64,000 nucleotides of DNA from NCBI GenBank assembly GCA_031271265.1, contig JAISWB010000096.1:1-64000 (forward strand), written 5' to 3'. The notes under the pieces are model-generated. The model was not told the origin of the DNA and ran no database searches. It saw nothing but the letters and a program-made list of their open reading frames with translations. The stretch is from Desulfovibrio sp. (lineage in GTDB: Bacteria; Desulfobacterota; Desulfovibrionia; Desulfovibrionales; Desulfovibrionaceae). A program made the position numbers and the translations under genes. Below are positions 18,486 through 28,369 of the stretch, piece by piece (positions within the stretch are counted from its first letter, which is position 1; each line of letters starts with the position of its first letter).

Positions 18486-20486
18486 TCATCCGCCCGAAGA
18501 AAACAGCGGCGCCGCCCGGCTGACCGCTTCCGAGCCGGCAAAGACATAGGCAATGTCTCCGGCCCGGAGAAGGAAATTCCCGCCGGGATTGGCGACAATC
18601 TCGTCTCCGCGCAGCACGCCGATGACGGTAAGCCCGTGCTTTGCGCGCAACTCGGAATCCGCAAGGCTCACCCCGTCCAGGGGCGATTGCGCTTCCACGC
18701 CGACGGCCGCGACATTGATTTCCGGCATCTGTTTCCGAAGATCCTCCAGGGGGATTCCCGGCACATGCAGCTTGCGGGCCGTGACATAGTTTTCCGCGCG
18801 CACATCGCGCACAAACCTCTCGATATCCGCGCGCGGCACCAGATACCTGGAAAGCACGCGCGTAAAAATTTCCACGGCCGCTTCAAACTCTTCAGGAATG
18901 ACTTCGTTCGCGCCGAGTTTGCGCAGGGCCTCCACCTCGCCGAGAAAATGCGTGCGCACCACGATATGCAGTCCGGGGGCCATGTGCCTTGCCGCTTCCG
19001 TAATACCGCGCGTCGCCGCCGGGTCGGAAATGACGACGGCCAGCACCCCGGCCCGCGCGGCCCCGAGCGCCTGCAGCACTGAAGGATGCGTCGCATCCCC
19101 GTAGCTGATGGGTTCCGTGCCGGCATACGCGCGCACCGTATCCGGATTCATTTCAAGAATGGTGTACGGAATTCCGGCCGATTTGGCCGTCCTTGCCAGG
19201 TACTTGCCCCCTATGCCGAAGCCGATGATGATCAAATGGTCGCGCAGCACCGAGTCTTCCGATGTCGAAACCTCGTCGACGCGCAGTTTGCCGGCGGGCA
19301 GGCGGGCGACGAAGGGCAGGCCGGCAACTTTGGAAGCGAAACGCGGAGCGACAGCTATGAGAAAGGGCGCGGCAGCCATCGTCGCAATACTCGCGGCAAG
19401 AAAAATCTGGTACGAATCGGCCGGCATCAACCCGTGGTCAAAGCCGGCCTTGGCCAGAACAAAAGAAAATTCGCCGATCTGGCAGAGGGCCAGCCCGGCA
19501 ATAATCGCCGGGCGCAACGGATAACCCAGAAGCAGGCTGACCGGCAGCACAATCAGCATCTTGCAAAGCATGAGAAAAATCGTGACGGACGCAATCTCCG
19601 GAAGGTGAGCGGTAAAAAAGTTCAGGTTCAGCAACATGCCCACGGATGTGAAAAAGAGGCTCGTGAACACTTCCTTGAACGGCAATATGCCCTCCAGCGC
19701 GCTGTGGCTGTATTCGGACTCGGACATGATAAGCCCGGCCATAAAAGCTCCCAAAGACAGGGAAAGGCCGAGGGTGGAGGTAATCATGGCGATGGAAAGA
19801 CAGATGCCCAGGGTCGTGATCAGGAACAGTTCCCGGCTGCGCGTTCTCACCACCAGAGCCAGCCCGGCGGGCACCAGTTTGCGCGCCAGCAGAAAGCCTC
19901 CGCCCATCAGCCCCACGGTCTTCAATCCGGACAACAGCAGCTCAATCCCCGTCCCTCCTTCGCTCAATCCGCTCCCGTCCAGCAAGGGAACCGCCAGCAC
20001 CATCGGCACGATGGCCAAATCCTGAAAAATGAGTATGGAAAGGGTAATGCGCCCGTGCGGACTCTCCATCTGCCCGGACTGCTGCAGGATTTTCAACACT
20101 ATGGCCGTGGACGACAGGGCCGCGAGAAAACCCGCGAACAACGCCTTGTTCAGCGACCCGAGCGCGATCAGCGCCACGGGCACAACGGCCAGCGTGGTCA
20201 GCCCGACCTGCAGCGCCCCCCCCAGAAACACCGGCTTGCGCAGGCGCACCAGCTCGCTTACGGACAGCTCCATGCCTATGGAAAACATCAGCAGCACTAT
20301 GCCGATTTCGGCCATCAGTTCCACTTCGTGCACGGCGCTGACCAGACCCAGCCCGTAAGGACCGCAGACTACGCCGGTCAAAAGGAACCCCACCACGGGC
20401 GGAATTTTTATTTTGTGACATCCGTAAATGACGAGTATAGACAAACAAAAGATGGTTACCAGTTGGTTGAGGAGGGACAAATCCAT
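18486..20486 (-). CDS. CPA2-family monovalent cation:proton antiporter with TrkA-N/TrkA-C domains (KefB-like)
   Basis: IVLLMFSIGMELSVSELVRLRKPVFLGG...ILIFQDLAIVPMVL...LIIIGFGIGGKYLARTAKSAGIPYTILEMNPDTV. Confidence 0.9.
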   Translation of the reverse strand: MDLSLLNQLVTIFCLSILVIYGCHKIKIPPVVGFLLTGVVCGPYGLGLVSAVHEVELMAEIGIVLLMFSIGMELSVSELVRLRKPVFLGGALQVGLTTLAVVPVALIALGSLNKALFAGFLAALSSTAIVLKILQQSGQMESPHGRITLSILIFQDLAIVPMVLAVPLLDGSGLSEGGTGIELLLSGLKTVGLMGGGFLLARKLVPAGLALVVRTRSRELFLITTLGICLSIAMITSTLGLSLSLGAFMAGLIMSESEYSHSALEGILPFKEVFTSLFFTSVGMLLNLNFFTAHLPEIASVTIFLMLCKMLIVLPVSLLLGYPLRPAIIAGLALCQIGEFSFVLAKAGFDHGLMPADSYQIFLAASIATMAAAPFLIAVAPRFASKVAGLPFVARLPAGKLRVDEVSTSEDSVLRDHLIIIGFGIGGKYLARTAKSAGIPYTILEMNPDTVRAYAGTEPISYGDATHPSVLQALGAARAGVLAVVISDPAATRGITEAARHMAPGLHIVVRTHFLGEVEALRKLGANEVIPEEFEAAVEIFTRVLSRYLVPRADIERFVRDVRAENYVTARKLHVPGIPLEDLRKQMPEINVAAVGVEAQSPLDGVSLADSELRAKHGLTVIGVLRGDEIVANPGGNFLLRAGDIAYVFAGSEAVSRAAPLFSSGG

Positions 20487-20569
20487 GCCGGCTCCCGAAG
20501 GGCGGCCCGTTGCGGGCGGGACGGTACAGCGCGCCGTGAAAGCAAGGCAACAACGCAGGTTATGACAAT

Positions 20570-21424
20570 ATGGGCAACTGCGAAGCTAGCGGTAATGCGC
20601 CGGCACCCAAGATAGAGCCTCTCGTCGAATTGCGCAAGTTGAGTAAACACTTCGACCGCGCTCCTTCCCTGACCGCGGGTGCACAGAGCCTGCCCGCGGT
20701 GCGCGGCGTTTCCCTGCGCATCCCGCCCGGCGAAACCCTGGGACTTGTGGGTGAGTCCGGCTGCGGCAAGTCCACCCTGGGGCGTATGGCCGCGGGACTT
20801 CTCGAACCGTCCGGCGGCGACGTGTTCATCAACGGCCTGCCCCTGTGGGATAAAAAAGCGCACGCGGACTACCGGGCCTTCCGAAGAAGTTTGGCCGGGG
20901 TCGTGCAGATGGTTTTTCAGGATCCCTATGCCTCCCTGGACCCGCGCATGAGTATAGGCGACAGCATAGCCGAACCGCTGCTCTGCTCCCGCAGGTCCAC
21001 GAACAGGGGGAGCAAGCCGGCCAAGGATGAAATCCGCGGGCGGGTGCGGGCGATGTTGCGCAAGGTAGGACTGGAAGCTGACGCCGCCGCGCGCAGGCCG
21101 CACGAGTTTTCCGGCGGACAGCGCCAGCGCGTCGCCGTCGCCCGTGCCCTGATTACCGGGCCCGCCTTCGTCGTCTGCGATGAGCCGACCTCCTCGCTCG
21201 ACGCCTCTGTGCAGTCCCAGGTGTTGAATCTGCTGCTGGACCTGCAGGACGAATTCGGCGTGTCCTACCTGTTCATCTCGCACGACCTTGCCGTCGTCCG
21301 GCACATGAGCGACCGCATAGCCGTCATGCGCAAAGGCAGGCTGGTGGAAGAAGGCGATGCCGACCGGATATTTTTTCATCCCGCCGAGGATTATACCCGC
21401 CTGCTTCTGGAAGCGTCGACATGA
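20570..21424 (+). CDS. Oligo/dipeptide ABC transporter ATP-binding protein (OppF/DppF-like)
   Basis: LGLVGESGCGKSTLGRMAAGLLEPSGGDV...FSGGQRQRVAVARALITGPAFVVCDEPTSSLDASVQSQVLNLL. Confidence 0.9.
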   Translation: MGNCEASGNAPAPKIEPLVELRKLSKHFDRAPSLTAGAQSLPAVRGVSLRIPPGETLGLVGESGCGKSTLGRMAAGLLEPSGGDVFINGLPLWDKKAHADYRAFRRSLAGVVQMVFQDPYASLDPRMSIGDSIAEPLLCSRRSTNRGSKPAKDEIRGRVRAMLRKVGLEADAAARRPHEFSGGQRQRVAVARALITGPAFVVCDEPTSSLDASVQSQVLNLLLDLQDEFGVSYLFISHDLAVVRHMSDRIAVMRKGRLVEEGDADRIFFHPAEDYTRLLLEAST

Positions 21425-21552
21425 CGCGAGACCCCGTTCCGTACCCCGGAAGTTCGGCCTGAGCCGTCGCGGAAAATTTCCCGGAAGGGAATTTTGATCA
21501 GAAAGGCCTTTACGGCCTGCTCCCCCGCCGGGGGCTTCAGGGAGATTCCCGC

Positions 21553-21660
21553 TTGACGCCGGGCTTTGCCGCGCGTACCTTTCCGGCAATCCCTCCTTCA
21601 GGGAGCGGACATGCCGTCAGGCTCCCCTCCGGCGGGGCGGAGTCATCCGGTGGACGGGGG
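21553..21660 (+). repeat. About 110-bp intergenic repeat, copy A (copy B at 46740-46870)
   Basis: Shared cttcaggga(g)(c/g)ggacа-type core and ctccggcggggcggagtcatccgg versus atccggcggagcggagtcctccgg. Confidence 0.6.
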
Positions 21661-21847
21661 CGGATCAGCGCTTCTAATTTTAGACTTTTTGGGGAAAATT
21701 TTCCACCTGAGTCGATGGAACCGCAAGAATAACGTCCCGTATTCCCACAGAATCGGCGTTTTGTCCCACCAGCCGATGTTGTAAAACCACAGCCAAGGCG
21801 ACAAGGGGCCATAATTAGGATTGCCGGAGGCGGATGCGGATCGAAGC

Positions 21848-22111
21848 ATGGACATACAGGCAACACTTTTACCGAATAAGCACGTCCCGCTCCGCGAATC
21901 CGTTCTGGCGCTGGCAGGGCATATCCGCACGCTGCCTGCGAAGCCGCGCACGCTTGACGAGCTTTGGGCCGAACTCAACCGGGACGCCTCTCCCCGGCCG
22001 GGCAGACCTTCCCTGGACGATGTCGTCTACGCGCTTGACGTCCTGTTTGCCCTTAAACAGGTAACGCTGCTCGACGACGACCGCCGGTTCATACTGGGGT
22101 CGGCGCAATGA
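21848..22111 (+). CDS. ABC-three component (ABC-3C) system middle component, MC6-like
   Basis: LLPNKHVPLRESVLALAGHIRTLPAKPRTLDELWAELN...LDDVVYALDVLFALKQVTLLDDDRRFI; overlaps the start of the DUF2326 gene by 4 nt. Confidence 0.75.
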   Translation: MDIQATLLPNKHVPLRESVLALAGHIRTLPAKPRTLDELWAELNRDASPRPGRPSLDDVVYALDVLFALKQVTLLDDDRRFILGSAQ

Positions 22112-23820
22112 AACTCATCGAACTCTCCTGCAGCCGGCCGTCGTTCAAAACCCTTCGCTTCAACCCTCAAGGACTGACCGTAATTGTCGGAGACGCCGAC
22201 GCCGATATAGAAGGAGATGAAGGCAGCAGCAACGGCGTGGGCAAAACCTTGTCTCTCGGCCTTGTCCACCATTGCCTGGGGGCGCAGGTCAACAACAAAC
22301 TCAAGGCCGCCGTCCCCGATTGGCTGTTTACCTTGCGCTTCAGCCTCGCCGGGAGGGAACATACTATTGCCAGAAGCGGCGACGGCAGCCGTATATACCT
22401 GGATAAAAGCCCTGTCGGAATTAACGAACTGCGAACACGTCTCAATGCCTGCGGCGCGTTCATCCTTGATCAGCAAATTTCCGGACTCACGTTTCGTTCA
22501 TTATTCAGCAGATTTGCACGATACGCCAAAGAAGACTGCCTACATCCGCTGCTCACCAAAAAAGAGGAAGAAGCGGACGGCAGGCTCCGCAGCCTTTTTC
22601 TGTTGGGAATCGATTGTACCCTGGCCGTTGCCAAAAAAAATGACAGAATACGTCTTGTGCAAATAAAGAATACAAAAAAAACATGGAATGAAGATCATAT
22701 TTTACAAGATATCATGCGGGCAGGCAGTAATCCGCGGGCGCGATTTGAAGAGATTGAACAGGAAATTCCCAAATTATCCGCAGCGCTGCATAAATACCAA
22801 ATAGCGGAAAATTACAGGCTGCTGGAATGGCAGGAAAGCGAAATAACCAAGCAGCTCAGGAAAATTGAACGCGAAATTGCCGGGTTGGAGTTTCTGTTGG
22901 AGGAAATGGAAAAACGCCTGGAGGATCCGCAGGATATTACTGCCGCCGCATTGCGTTCATTGTACGACGGTCTGGGCGATATCTTCAAACCCGAGGCCTT
23001 GGAGCGTTTTGAAAAAGTTGAAGCCTTTCATAACAAGCTCTACGCAAGCAGAAAAATACGCCTGGAGAAAGACAGGCTTGCCGTTCTCGGCAAAAAACAC
23101 CGGCTTGAGCAGGAGTATAAAAACAAAGCTGTTGAGCGAGACCGGTTTGTAAAAAATCTGCAAGCCGAAAGGGCGCTTGATGAATATGTGGCCCTGGCGA
23201 AACATCTTGCATCGCTTGAGGAAGAACGCAACAGATTATACATGTTTTTTGAGATGGATATGACGCTCGACCTGCGCGCCCGTGAAATTCGCGAGAAAAT
23301 ACTTGCCGACGACAGCGCCGCTGACGAATATTTGCGCAGTAATCCTCTTGCGGAGCTTTCCGAAAGATTTACGCGTCTCGCCCACATGCTGTACCCCAAT
23401 GATCCTGCCGGGCTGATGATCAGTAACAATACGGGCGACAACCAACTCCGCTACGACATTTCAGTTAAAATTGAAGGTGATGATGCGGACGGTATCAATT
23501 CGGCAAGGATATTGTGTTTTGACTGGACGTATTATATGTACGGCGCAAACCATACCATGGATTTTTTATGGCATGACAACAGGCTGTTTGCCCATATCGA
23601 CCCGCACCCGCGCGCAGCATGGTTCAGCTATGTTCTGCAGCATTCCGCACAGGCTCAAAAACAGTATATAGTTTCACTCAATACGGAAAACCTGGTGAGT
23701 ATGAAAGGGTATATGTCACAGGAGGCCTGGTCGGCCTTGAACGAAAGTATCCGGCTGACGTTGCACGGTGATAAACCGGAAAACAAACTCCTGGGCATGC
23801 AGTTCGGCAGTGCCGGGTAA
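22108..23820 (+). CDS. DUF2326 ABC/SMC-like ATPase, ABC-3C defence-type system
   Basis: GSSNGVGKTLSLGLVHHCLGA (Walker A), long coiled coil, C-terminal FDWTYYMYGANHTMDFLWHDNRLFAHIDPHPRAAWF typical of DUF2326. Confidence 0.8.
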   Translation: MKLIELSCSRPSFKTLRFNPQGLTVIVGDADADIEGDEGSSNGVGKTLSLGLVHHCLGAQVNNKLKAAVPDWLFTLRFSLAGREHTIARSGDGSRIYLDKSPVGINELRTRLNACGAFILDQQISGLTFRSLFSRFARYAKEDCLHPLLTKKEEEADGRLRSLFLLGIDCTLAVAKKNDRIRLVQIKNTKKTWNEDHILQDIMRAGSNPRARFEEIEQEIPKLSAALHKYQIAENYRLLEWQESEITKQLRKIEREIAGLEFLLEEMEKRLEDPQDITAAALRSLYDGLGDIFKPEALERFEKVEAFHNKLYASRKIRLEKDRLAVLGKKHRLEQEYKNKAVERDRFVKNLQAERALDEYVALAKHLASLEEERNRLYMFFEMDMTLDLRAREIREKILADDSAADEYLRSNPLAELSERFTRLAHMLYPNDPAGLMISNNTGDNQLRYDISVKIEGDDADGINSARILCFDWTYYMYGANHTMDFLWHDNRLFAHIDPHPRAAWFSYVLQHSAQAQKQYIVSLNTENLVSMKGYMSQEAWSALNESIRLTLHGDKPENKLLGMQFGSAG

Positions 23821-24013
23821 TGCTGATTCCCGGCCGATAAACATACGGAAGCGCGCGGATGGATTATACCATAGAAAGTGTTTATCAATAGATAGACCTG
23901 TTACACGAAAAAGCAATTACATCAGCATTACCGGTCCGGCAGCGGGGATACGCTGCCGGTGCGGCGGTGTATCCCGCGGCGCGCCATTCCGACTTTTTCA
24001 AAGTTGAACATCC

Positions 24014-24691
24014 CTATTGCCCCAGTAGAATAACCTCTTCCACATTCATGGAATAGACGATGCCGCCGCCGGGCTCGGCCAGGGTCGGCACTTTCCGGAT
24101 TGCTTCAAGGATCGGGGAAACCAGGGCTTTTTCCGCAACTATCATAAGCACTTCTTTTTCCGGCACCAGGGTGATGCCGAAAAATTTCACGTCTTCCTTG
24201 GACGCCGTGCCGCGTCCGACCAGAATGGTGCCGCCGCGCGCGCCGGCGTTTCTGGCCTGGGCCATTACATCGTCGGCATAGCCGTTGTTCACGATAACCG
24301 TCAGCAGGGTGTATCCGGATTCCATTTTTTCACTCCTCGCGCCGGCGGCGGGCTCTGTGTCGTCGGCGGTGTTCCTGGATTGGCGGACAAGCATGCCGGA
24401 CACGTCCAGCACAAGGGCGATGCCGGCCGGCTTTTTGGGTTGCCCGCGGCAGGTCGAGCGCACGGCACTGATTACGGAGTCCGCTTCGTCCCGCAGAAGT
24501 GTGAAGACGATATCCTGCTGTACATCAGCCAGGAAGAGGGCCTGCAAAATTTTGCTGTCCGCAACCGCGCGGCCGAACGCGATGGTGCCGCCGCGCGCGC
24601 CGGCCGCCTTGGCGACGGCCATGAATTTTTCGCCCTTGCGGCGGCCCACCATGCTGATGAGCAGTTTTCCGGGCAAGAAGGTTAAACTCAT
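24014..24691 (-). CDS. PII-like regulator with two tandem PII-type halves
   Basis: AVAKAAGARGGTIAFGRAV and AQARNAGARGGTILVGRGT in the two halves. Confidence 0.75.
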   Translation of the reverse strand: MSLTFLPGKLLISMVGRRKGEKFMAVAKAAGARGGTIAFGRAVADSKILQALFLADVQQDIVFTLLRDEADSVISAVRSTCRGQPKKPAGIALVLDVSGMLVRQSRNTADDTEPAAGARSEKMESGYTLLTVIVNNGYADDVMAQARNAGARGGTILVGRGTASKEDVKFFGITLVPEKEVLMIVAEKALVSPILEAIRKVPTLAEPGGGIVYSMNVEEVILLGQ

Positions 24692-26199
24692 GATTCGCTG
24701 TCCCCCTTGAGAAACGCGTCCCGCTGTTTCCCGCGTTTTTCCAGTCTGTGGAAAATCATGCCCAGGAGTTGGATAGTGATGAGCGGCCCCATGGCGATCA
24801 TGGCGATCATGCCGAAGGCGTCGGTGGCCGGGTTCCCGCCGCAGGCCATGGAAGCGCCGAGGGTAAGGGAGAGGACAAAGGTCGTCGCCATGGGGCCGGA
24901 AGCTACCCCGCCGGAATCAAAGGCTACGGCCGTGAACAGCGGCGGGCAGAACATCGTCAAAACAAGCGCCAGAGCGTAGCCGGGGATGAGCACGAACCAG
25001 ATGCTCATGCCGGTGACGACCCGGAGCATACCGAGAACCACGGCCGCCGCAATACTGACGGAAAGGGCCGCGAACATGATCTTGCGCTGAATGTATCCCC
25101 CCGAGATTTCCTCGATCTGCCGGGTAAGTATCCAGACGGCCGGTTCCGCGCACACCACCACGGCTCCCAGGAGAAATCCGACGGGGAGAAGAGCCGCCTC
25201 CGAAAAGGAACCGAGGGCGAAGCCGAGCGATTTCCCCACCGGTGAAAATCCGCCGGAAACGCCTGTCATGAAGGCCACCAGTCCGATATAGGCATAGATA
25301 AAGCCGAAAAGCATGCGCTTCAGCTTTTCCGCGGGCAAGTGCAGCAGCAGGATCTGGAAAATGACGAAAATAACCAACAGGGGGAGCAAGGCCAGGGCTA
25401 TTTCAACCACGATGTGGGGCAGAACGGATGCAAAGACATCCATGCCGGACAGCGCCGCGGCTGCGCCCTGTTCGGCCGCGGCTTCGGACATGCGGCTGCC
25501 GGAAGTCAGCCCGAACACTGCCACCGCAGCGACAGGCCCGATGGACGCGAGGCCGACCAGGCCGAAGCTGTCGTCGCCGTCGGCATGGTCCTTCCTGCTC
25601 TTGGCCGACGCCACACCCACGCCCATGGCCATAATGAAGGGAACGGTGACGGGGCCCGTGGTGGCGCCGCCGGCGTCAAAAGAAACCCCCACAAAACCGG
25701 GGTCCACCAGGGAACATACGCCGAAGAGCGCGATATAGAACCCTATCAGGAGGTAGCGCAGGGGAACCTGCATGACGATGCGTCCCGAGCCGATCAGCAG
25801 GAAAAAACCGACGCCGGCGGCGATCATCATGAGCAGCAGGGTTCTGTCCATGCCGGGCATGATGCCGGAAACCTGCGCCGCCAGAACCTGTACATCCGGT
25901 TCCGCGATCGTGACGGCGAACCCGATGGCGAAGGACGCGGACAGCATGAGGGAAAGGCTGCGTTTGCGCGTCAGGGCGGACCCGACCAGCCGGCCGAAAG
26001 GCACCATCCAGATTTCCGCGCCGAGCAGAAAAATACTGAGGCCCAGAATAAGCAGCACGCCGCCGACCAGAAACTGCGGAAGCTGTCCTTCGCCTAGAGG
26101 GGCTATGGTCAGGTTGAGCAGCACCACGATGACCATTATGGGGACAACAGAAATCGTGGATTCCTTAAATTTTTCAAAAAAATCAGACATTAAAGACAC
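24688..26199 (-). CDS. DUF1538 (duplicated) membrane protein
   Basis: Two homologous halves with ITIAEPDVQVL / VVCAEPAVWIL-type motifs and DAGGATTGPVTVPFIMA / DSGGVASGPMATTFVL. Confidence 0.85.
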   Translation of the reverse strand: MSLMSDFFEKFKESTISVVPIMVIVVLLNLTIAPLGEGQLPQFLVGGVLLILGLSIFLLGAEIWMVPFGRLVGSALTRKRSLSLMLSASFAIGFAVTIAEPDVQVLAAQVSGIMPGMDRTLLLMMIAAGVGFFLLIGSGRIVMQVPLRYLLIGFYIALFGVCSLVDPGFVGVSFDAGGATTGPVTVPFIMAMGVGVASAKSRKDHADGDDSFGLVGLASIGPVAAVAVFGLTSGSRMSEAAAEQGAAAALSGMDVFASVLPHIVVEIALALLPLLVIFVIFQILLLHLPAEKLKRMLFGFIYAYIGLVAFMTGVSGGFSPVGKSLGFALGSFSEAALLPVGFLLGAVVVCAEPAVWILTRQIEEISGGYIQRKIMFAALSVSIAAAVVLGMLRVVTGMSIWFVLIPGYALALVLTMFCPPLFTAVAFDSGGVASGPMATTFVLSLTLGASMACGGNPATDAFGMIAMIAMGPLITIQLLGMIFHRLEKRGKQRDAFLKGDSES

Positions 26200-26326
26200 T
26201 CCTCCGCGCTTGGGCGCCGGCGGAATCGCCGCCGGACGTCAAGTCTCCGGAACAGAAACCTTGAAGAGGAAACACTCCAAAGCAGGTTGTTGAAAATGCT
26301 TCAACGATGTTGATCCGGGACCGGCA

Positions 26327-26965
26327 TTATTCCAGGCTGATGCCGCGTTCTTCCAGAACAGCCGTGACCTGATTGTAGACATCATCAAGGGGCTGCGAGG
26401 CGTCCACCGTGCGGCAGCGTTGCGGATATTGCGCAGCCAAGGCCAGGTAGCCCTGCCGGATGCGCCGGTGGAAATCCAGGCGTTCAGTTTCAAAGCGGCC
26501 CTGAGTGACGGCAACTCCTGCATCCAGATTGCGCCGGCGGGCGCGTTCCAGGCTGGTTTCAGGGTCCAGATCAAAGATGATCGTGAGGTCGGGCCACAGG
26601 CCGCCGGTGGCGAACCCGCACAGGCTGGTCAGCCGCTCCAGGTTCATCTCCCGTCCGTGTCCCTGATAGCAGAGCGTTGAGTCTATGTAGCGGTCGGAGA
26701 ACACGATGTCTCCCCGTTCCAGGGCGGGGGAGATGACCTCGCTCACATGCTGGGAGCGGTCGGCAAGGTACAGGAACAGTTCCGCCTCTTTCGTCAGGTT
26801 GCTCCGCTTGTCCAGAAGCAGGGCACGGAGTGACCTGCCGAGTTCGCTGCCTCCCGGTTCGAGAGTTCGCACAAAGGAAATGCCTTCATCGGAAAGGGCG
26901 GGGCACAAGCGGTCCAGAATGCTTGTCTTTCCCGAGCCTTCAATACCTTCAAAGGTAATAAACAT
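26327..26965 (-). CDS. tmk: dTMP kinase
   Basis: MFITFEGIEGSGKTSILDRL...TLEPGGSELG...FSDRYIDSTLCYQGHGR. Confidence 0.92.
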   Translation of the reverse strand: MFITFEGIEGSGKTSILDRLCPALSDEGISFVRTLEPGGSELGRSLRALLLDKRSNLTKEAELFLYLADRSQHVSEVISPALERGDIVFSDRYIDSTLCYQGHGREMNLERLTSLCGFATGGLWPDLTIIFDLDPETSLERARRRNLDAGVAVTQGRFETERLDFHRRIRQGYLALAAQYPQRCRTVDASQPLDDVYNQVTAVLEERGISLE

Positions 26966-27014
26966 GGTGCGCGTCCTGTATTTCGTATTCGGTTTTCAAT
27001 ACTGTGTCCGTACA

Positions 27015-28187
27015 TTATTCCTGATGCCGGCCTGCCGGCCGGAGTGAAGATTCTCCCTGAACGCCGAACAGGGACAGTCCTTGTTCTCCCGGCCTGCCGC
27101 CCTTGCCGGCCCGCACGCGCGGCGCGGGAAGCGGTACGTCGGCGTTGCGCGGGGCGGGAGGTTCGCTGCGCCCCCCTGCTTCGGCGTCCGCCGGCGGAGC
27201 GTCGGGGTCGCGCAGGGGGGGAGAAGGGCTTGCCGGGGCGCGGTAGAGAAAGCGTTCCAGCGGCGCATTGTAGTCGGACCAGTCGCCTTCCTCAACACCC
27301 GCCAGGGCGTCTTCCACCTGTTTGAGCTTGGCGTCGAGCATGTCCGCATAGTGCAGGGCCAGAGCCTCCGCGCTGGCAGGCAGGCGGGGGGCGCCGAATT
27401 CATGGGAGCCGTGGTGGCTCAGAACCATGTGTTCCAGGTGCTGCGCGAGTTCTTCCTCAAGGCCTGCCTGCCGCACGAAGCCGCCCAGCATGTCCGTGAA
27501 GAGGCCGATGTGCCCGATGAGGCGTCCGGGCGTGGTATAGTCGACGGCCGGACCCGGACGCAGTTCCCGGAGTTTGCCCAGATCGTGGCATACCGCGCCG
27601 GCAAAAAGCGCCTGCCTGTCCAGTGCCGGGTAATGGTCGGCGATGCGCAGGCAGAGGCGGGCGACGGACAGGGTATGTTCCAGAAGCCCGCCGGCATAGG
27701 CGTGGTGCAGGGATTTGGCCGCCGGGGCGATGCGCAGGGCAGGGGCGATATCCGGGTCCGCCAGCAGGGCGAGGATGAGCTTGCGCCAGGGGGCGTGGGT
27801 CAGGGTGTCGCCGGCGAGGTCGGTGAGCTCGCGCAGCATGTCGTCCGGATTGCGTTTCGAGGCGGGCAGGAAGAGCGCCATATCCAGCGCCTGTTGCGCC
27901 GCCTCGTCCAGCATGCGCAGTTCGTCGACCACGAGATCGGGTTTGTCGCGCCAACTCCCGACCCGCCCTTTGATCCATACCAGAGCCCCCGGCGCAAGGT
28001 CCCGGTAATTGCGGCTTTGCGGGCTCCAGATTTTGCCGGGTATGCTGCCCGTGGCGTCTTTAAACTCCAGCAGCCAGTAGGGGCCGTTTTTGGACTGATT
28101 CAGCCTTGCGGCGGAAAGGACGAAGATGTCGGCCGCCTCGTCGCCCGGCTTGAGTTCTTCGACAAAACATTGTTTGTTTGCAGACAT
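27015..28187 (-). CDS. YhaM-like 3'-5' exonuclease (OB-fold plus HD domain)
   Basis: SKNGPYWLLEFKDATGSIPGKIWS; LHHAYAGGLLEHTLSVARLC...AVCHDLGKLREL; HMVLSHHGSHEFGAPRLP. Confidence 0.85.
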   Translation of the reverse strand: MSANKQCFVEELKPGDEAADIFVLSAARLNQSKNGPYWLLEFKDATGSIPGKIWSPQSRNYRDLAPGALVWIKGRVGSWRDKPDLVVDELRMLDEAAQQALDMALFLPASKRNPDDMLRELTDLAGDTLTHAPWRKLILALLADPDIAPALRIAPAAKSLHHAYAGGLLEHTLSVARLCLRIADHYPALDRQALFAGAVCHDLGKLRELRPGPAVDYTTPGRLIGHIGLFTDMLGGFVRQAGLEEELAQHLEHMVLSHHGSHEFGAPRLPASAEALALHYADMLDAKLKQVEDALAGVEEGDWSDYNAPLERFLYRAPASPSPPLRDPDAPPADAEAGGRSEPPAPRNADVPLPAPRVRAGKGGRPGEQGLSLFGVQGESSLRPAGRHQE

Positions 28188-28369
28188 AAATAATTGCTTT
28201 GCGTAAACGCGGGCGGCTTCCCGCCCGCGTTGAAACGGCAAACACAGAAACCGGACTCCTGATTCCCCCGCATCCTTGATTACCGGTTCAGCGAGTTGCT
28301 TGGAGGGGCCGGGGGAAATCATTCCCCCCGGCGGAGTTTGGGGCAAAGCCCCAATTAATCAGTGCTTCC

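Noticed and set aside
21643-21978. Minus-strand ORF with aromatic-rich SPWLWFYNIGWWDKTPILWEYG stretch
   Set aside because: Short, overlaps the ABC-3C middle component antisense, no RBS or known motif; worth a search but not callable.
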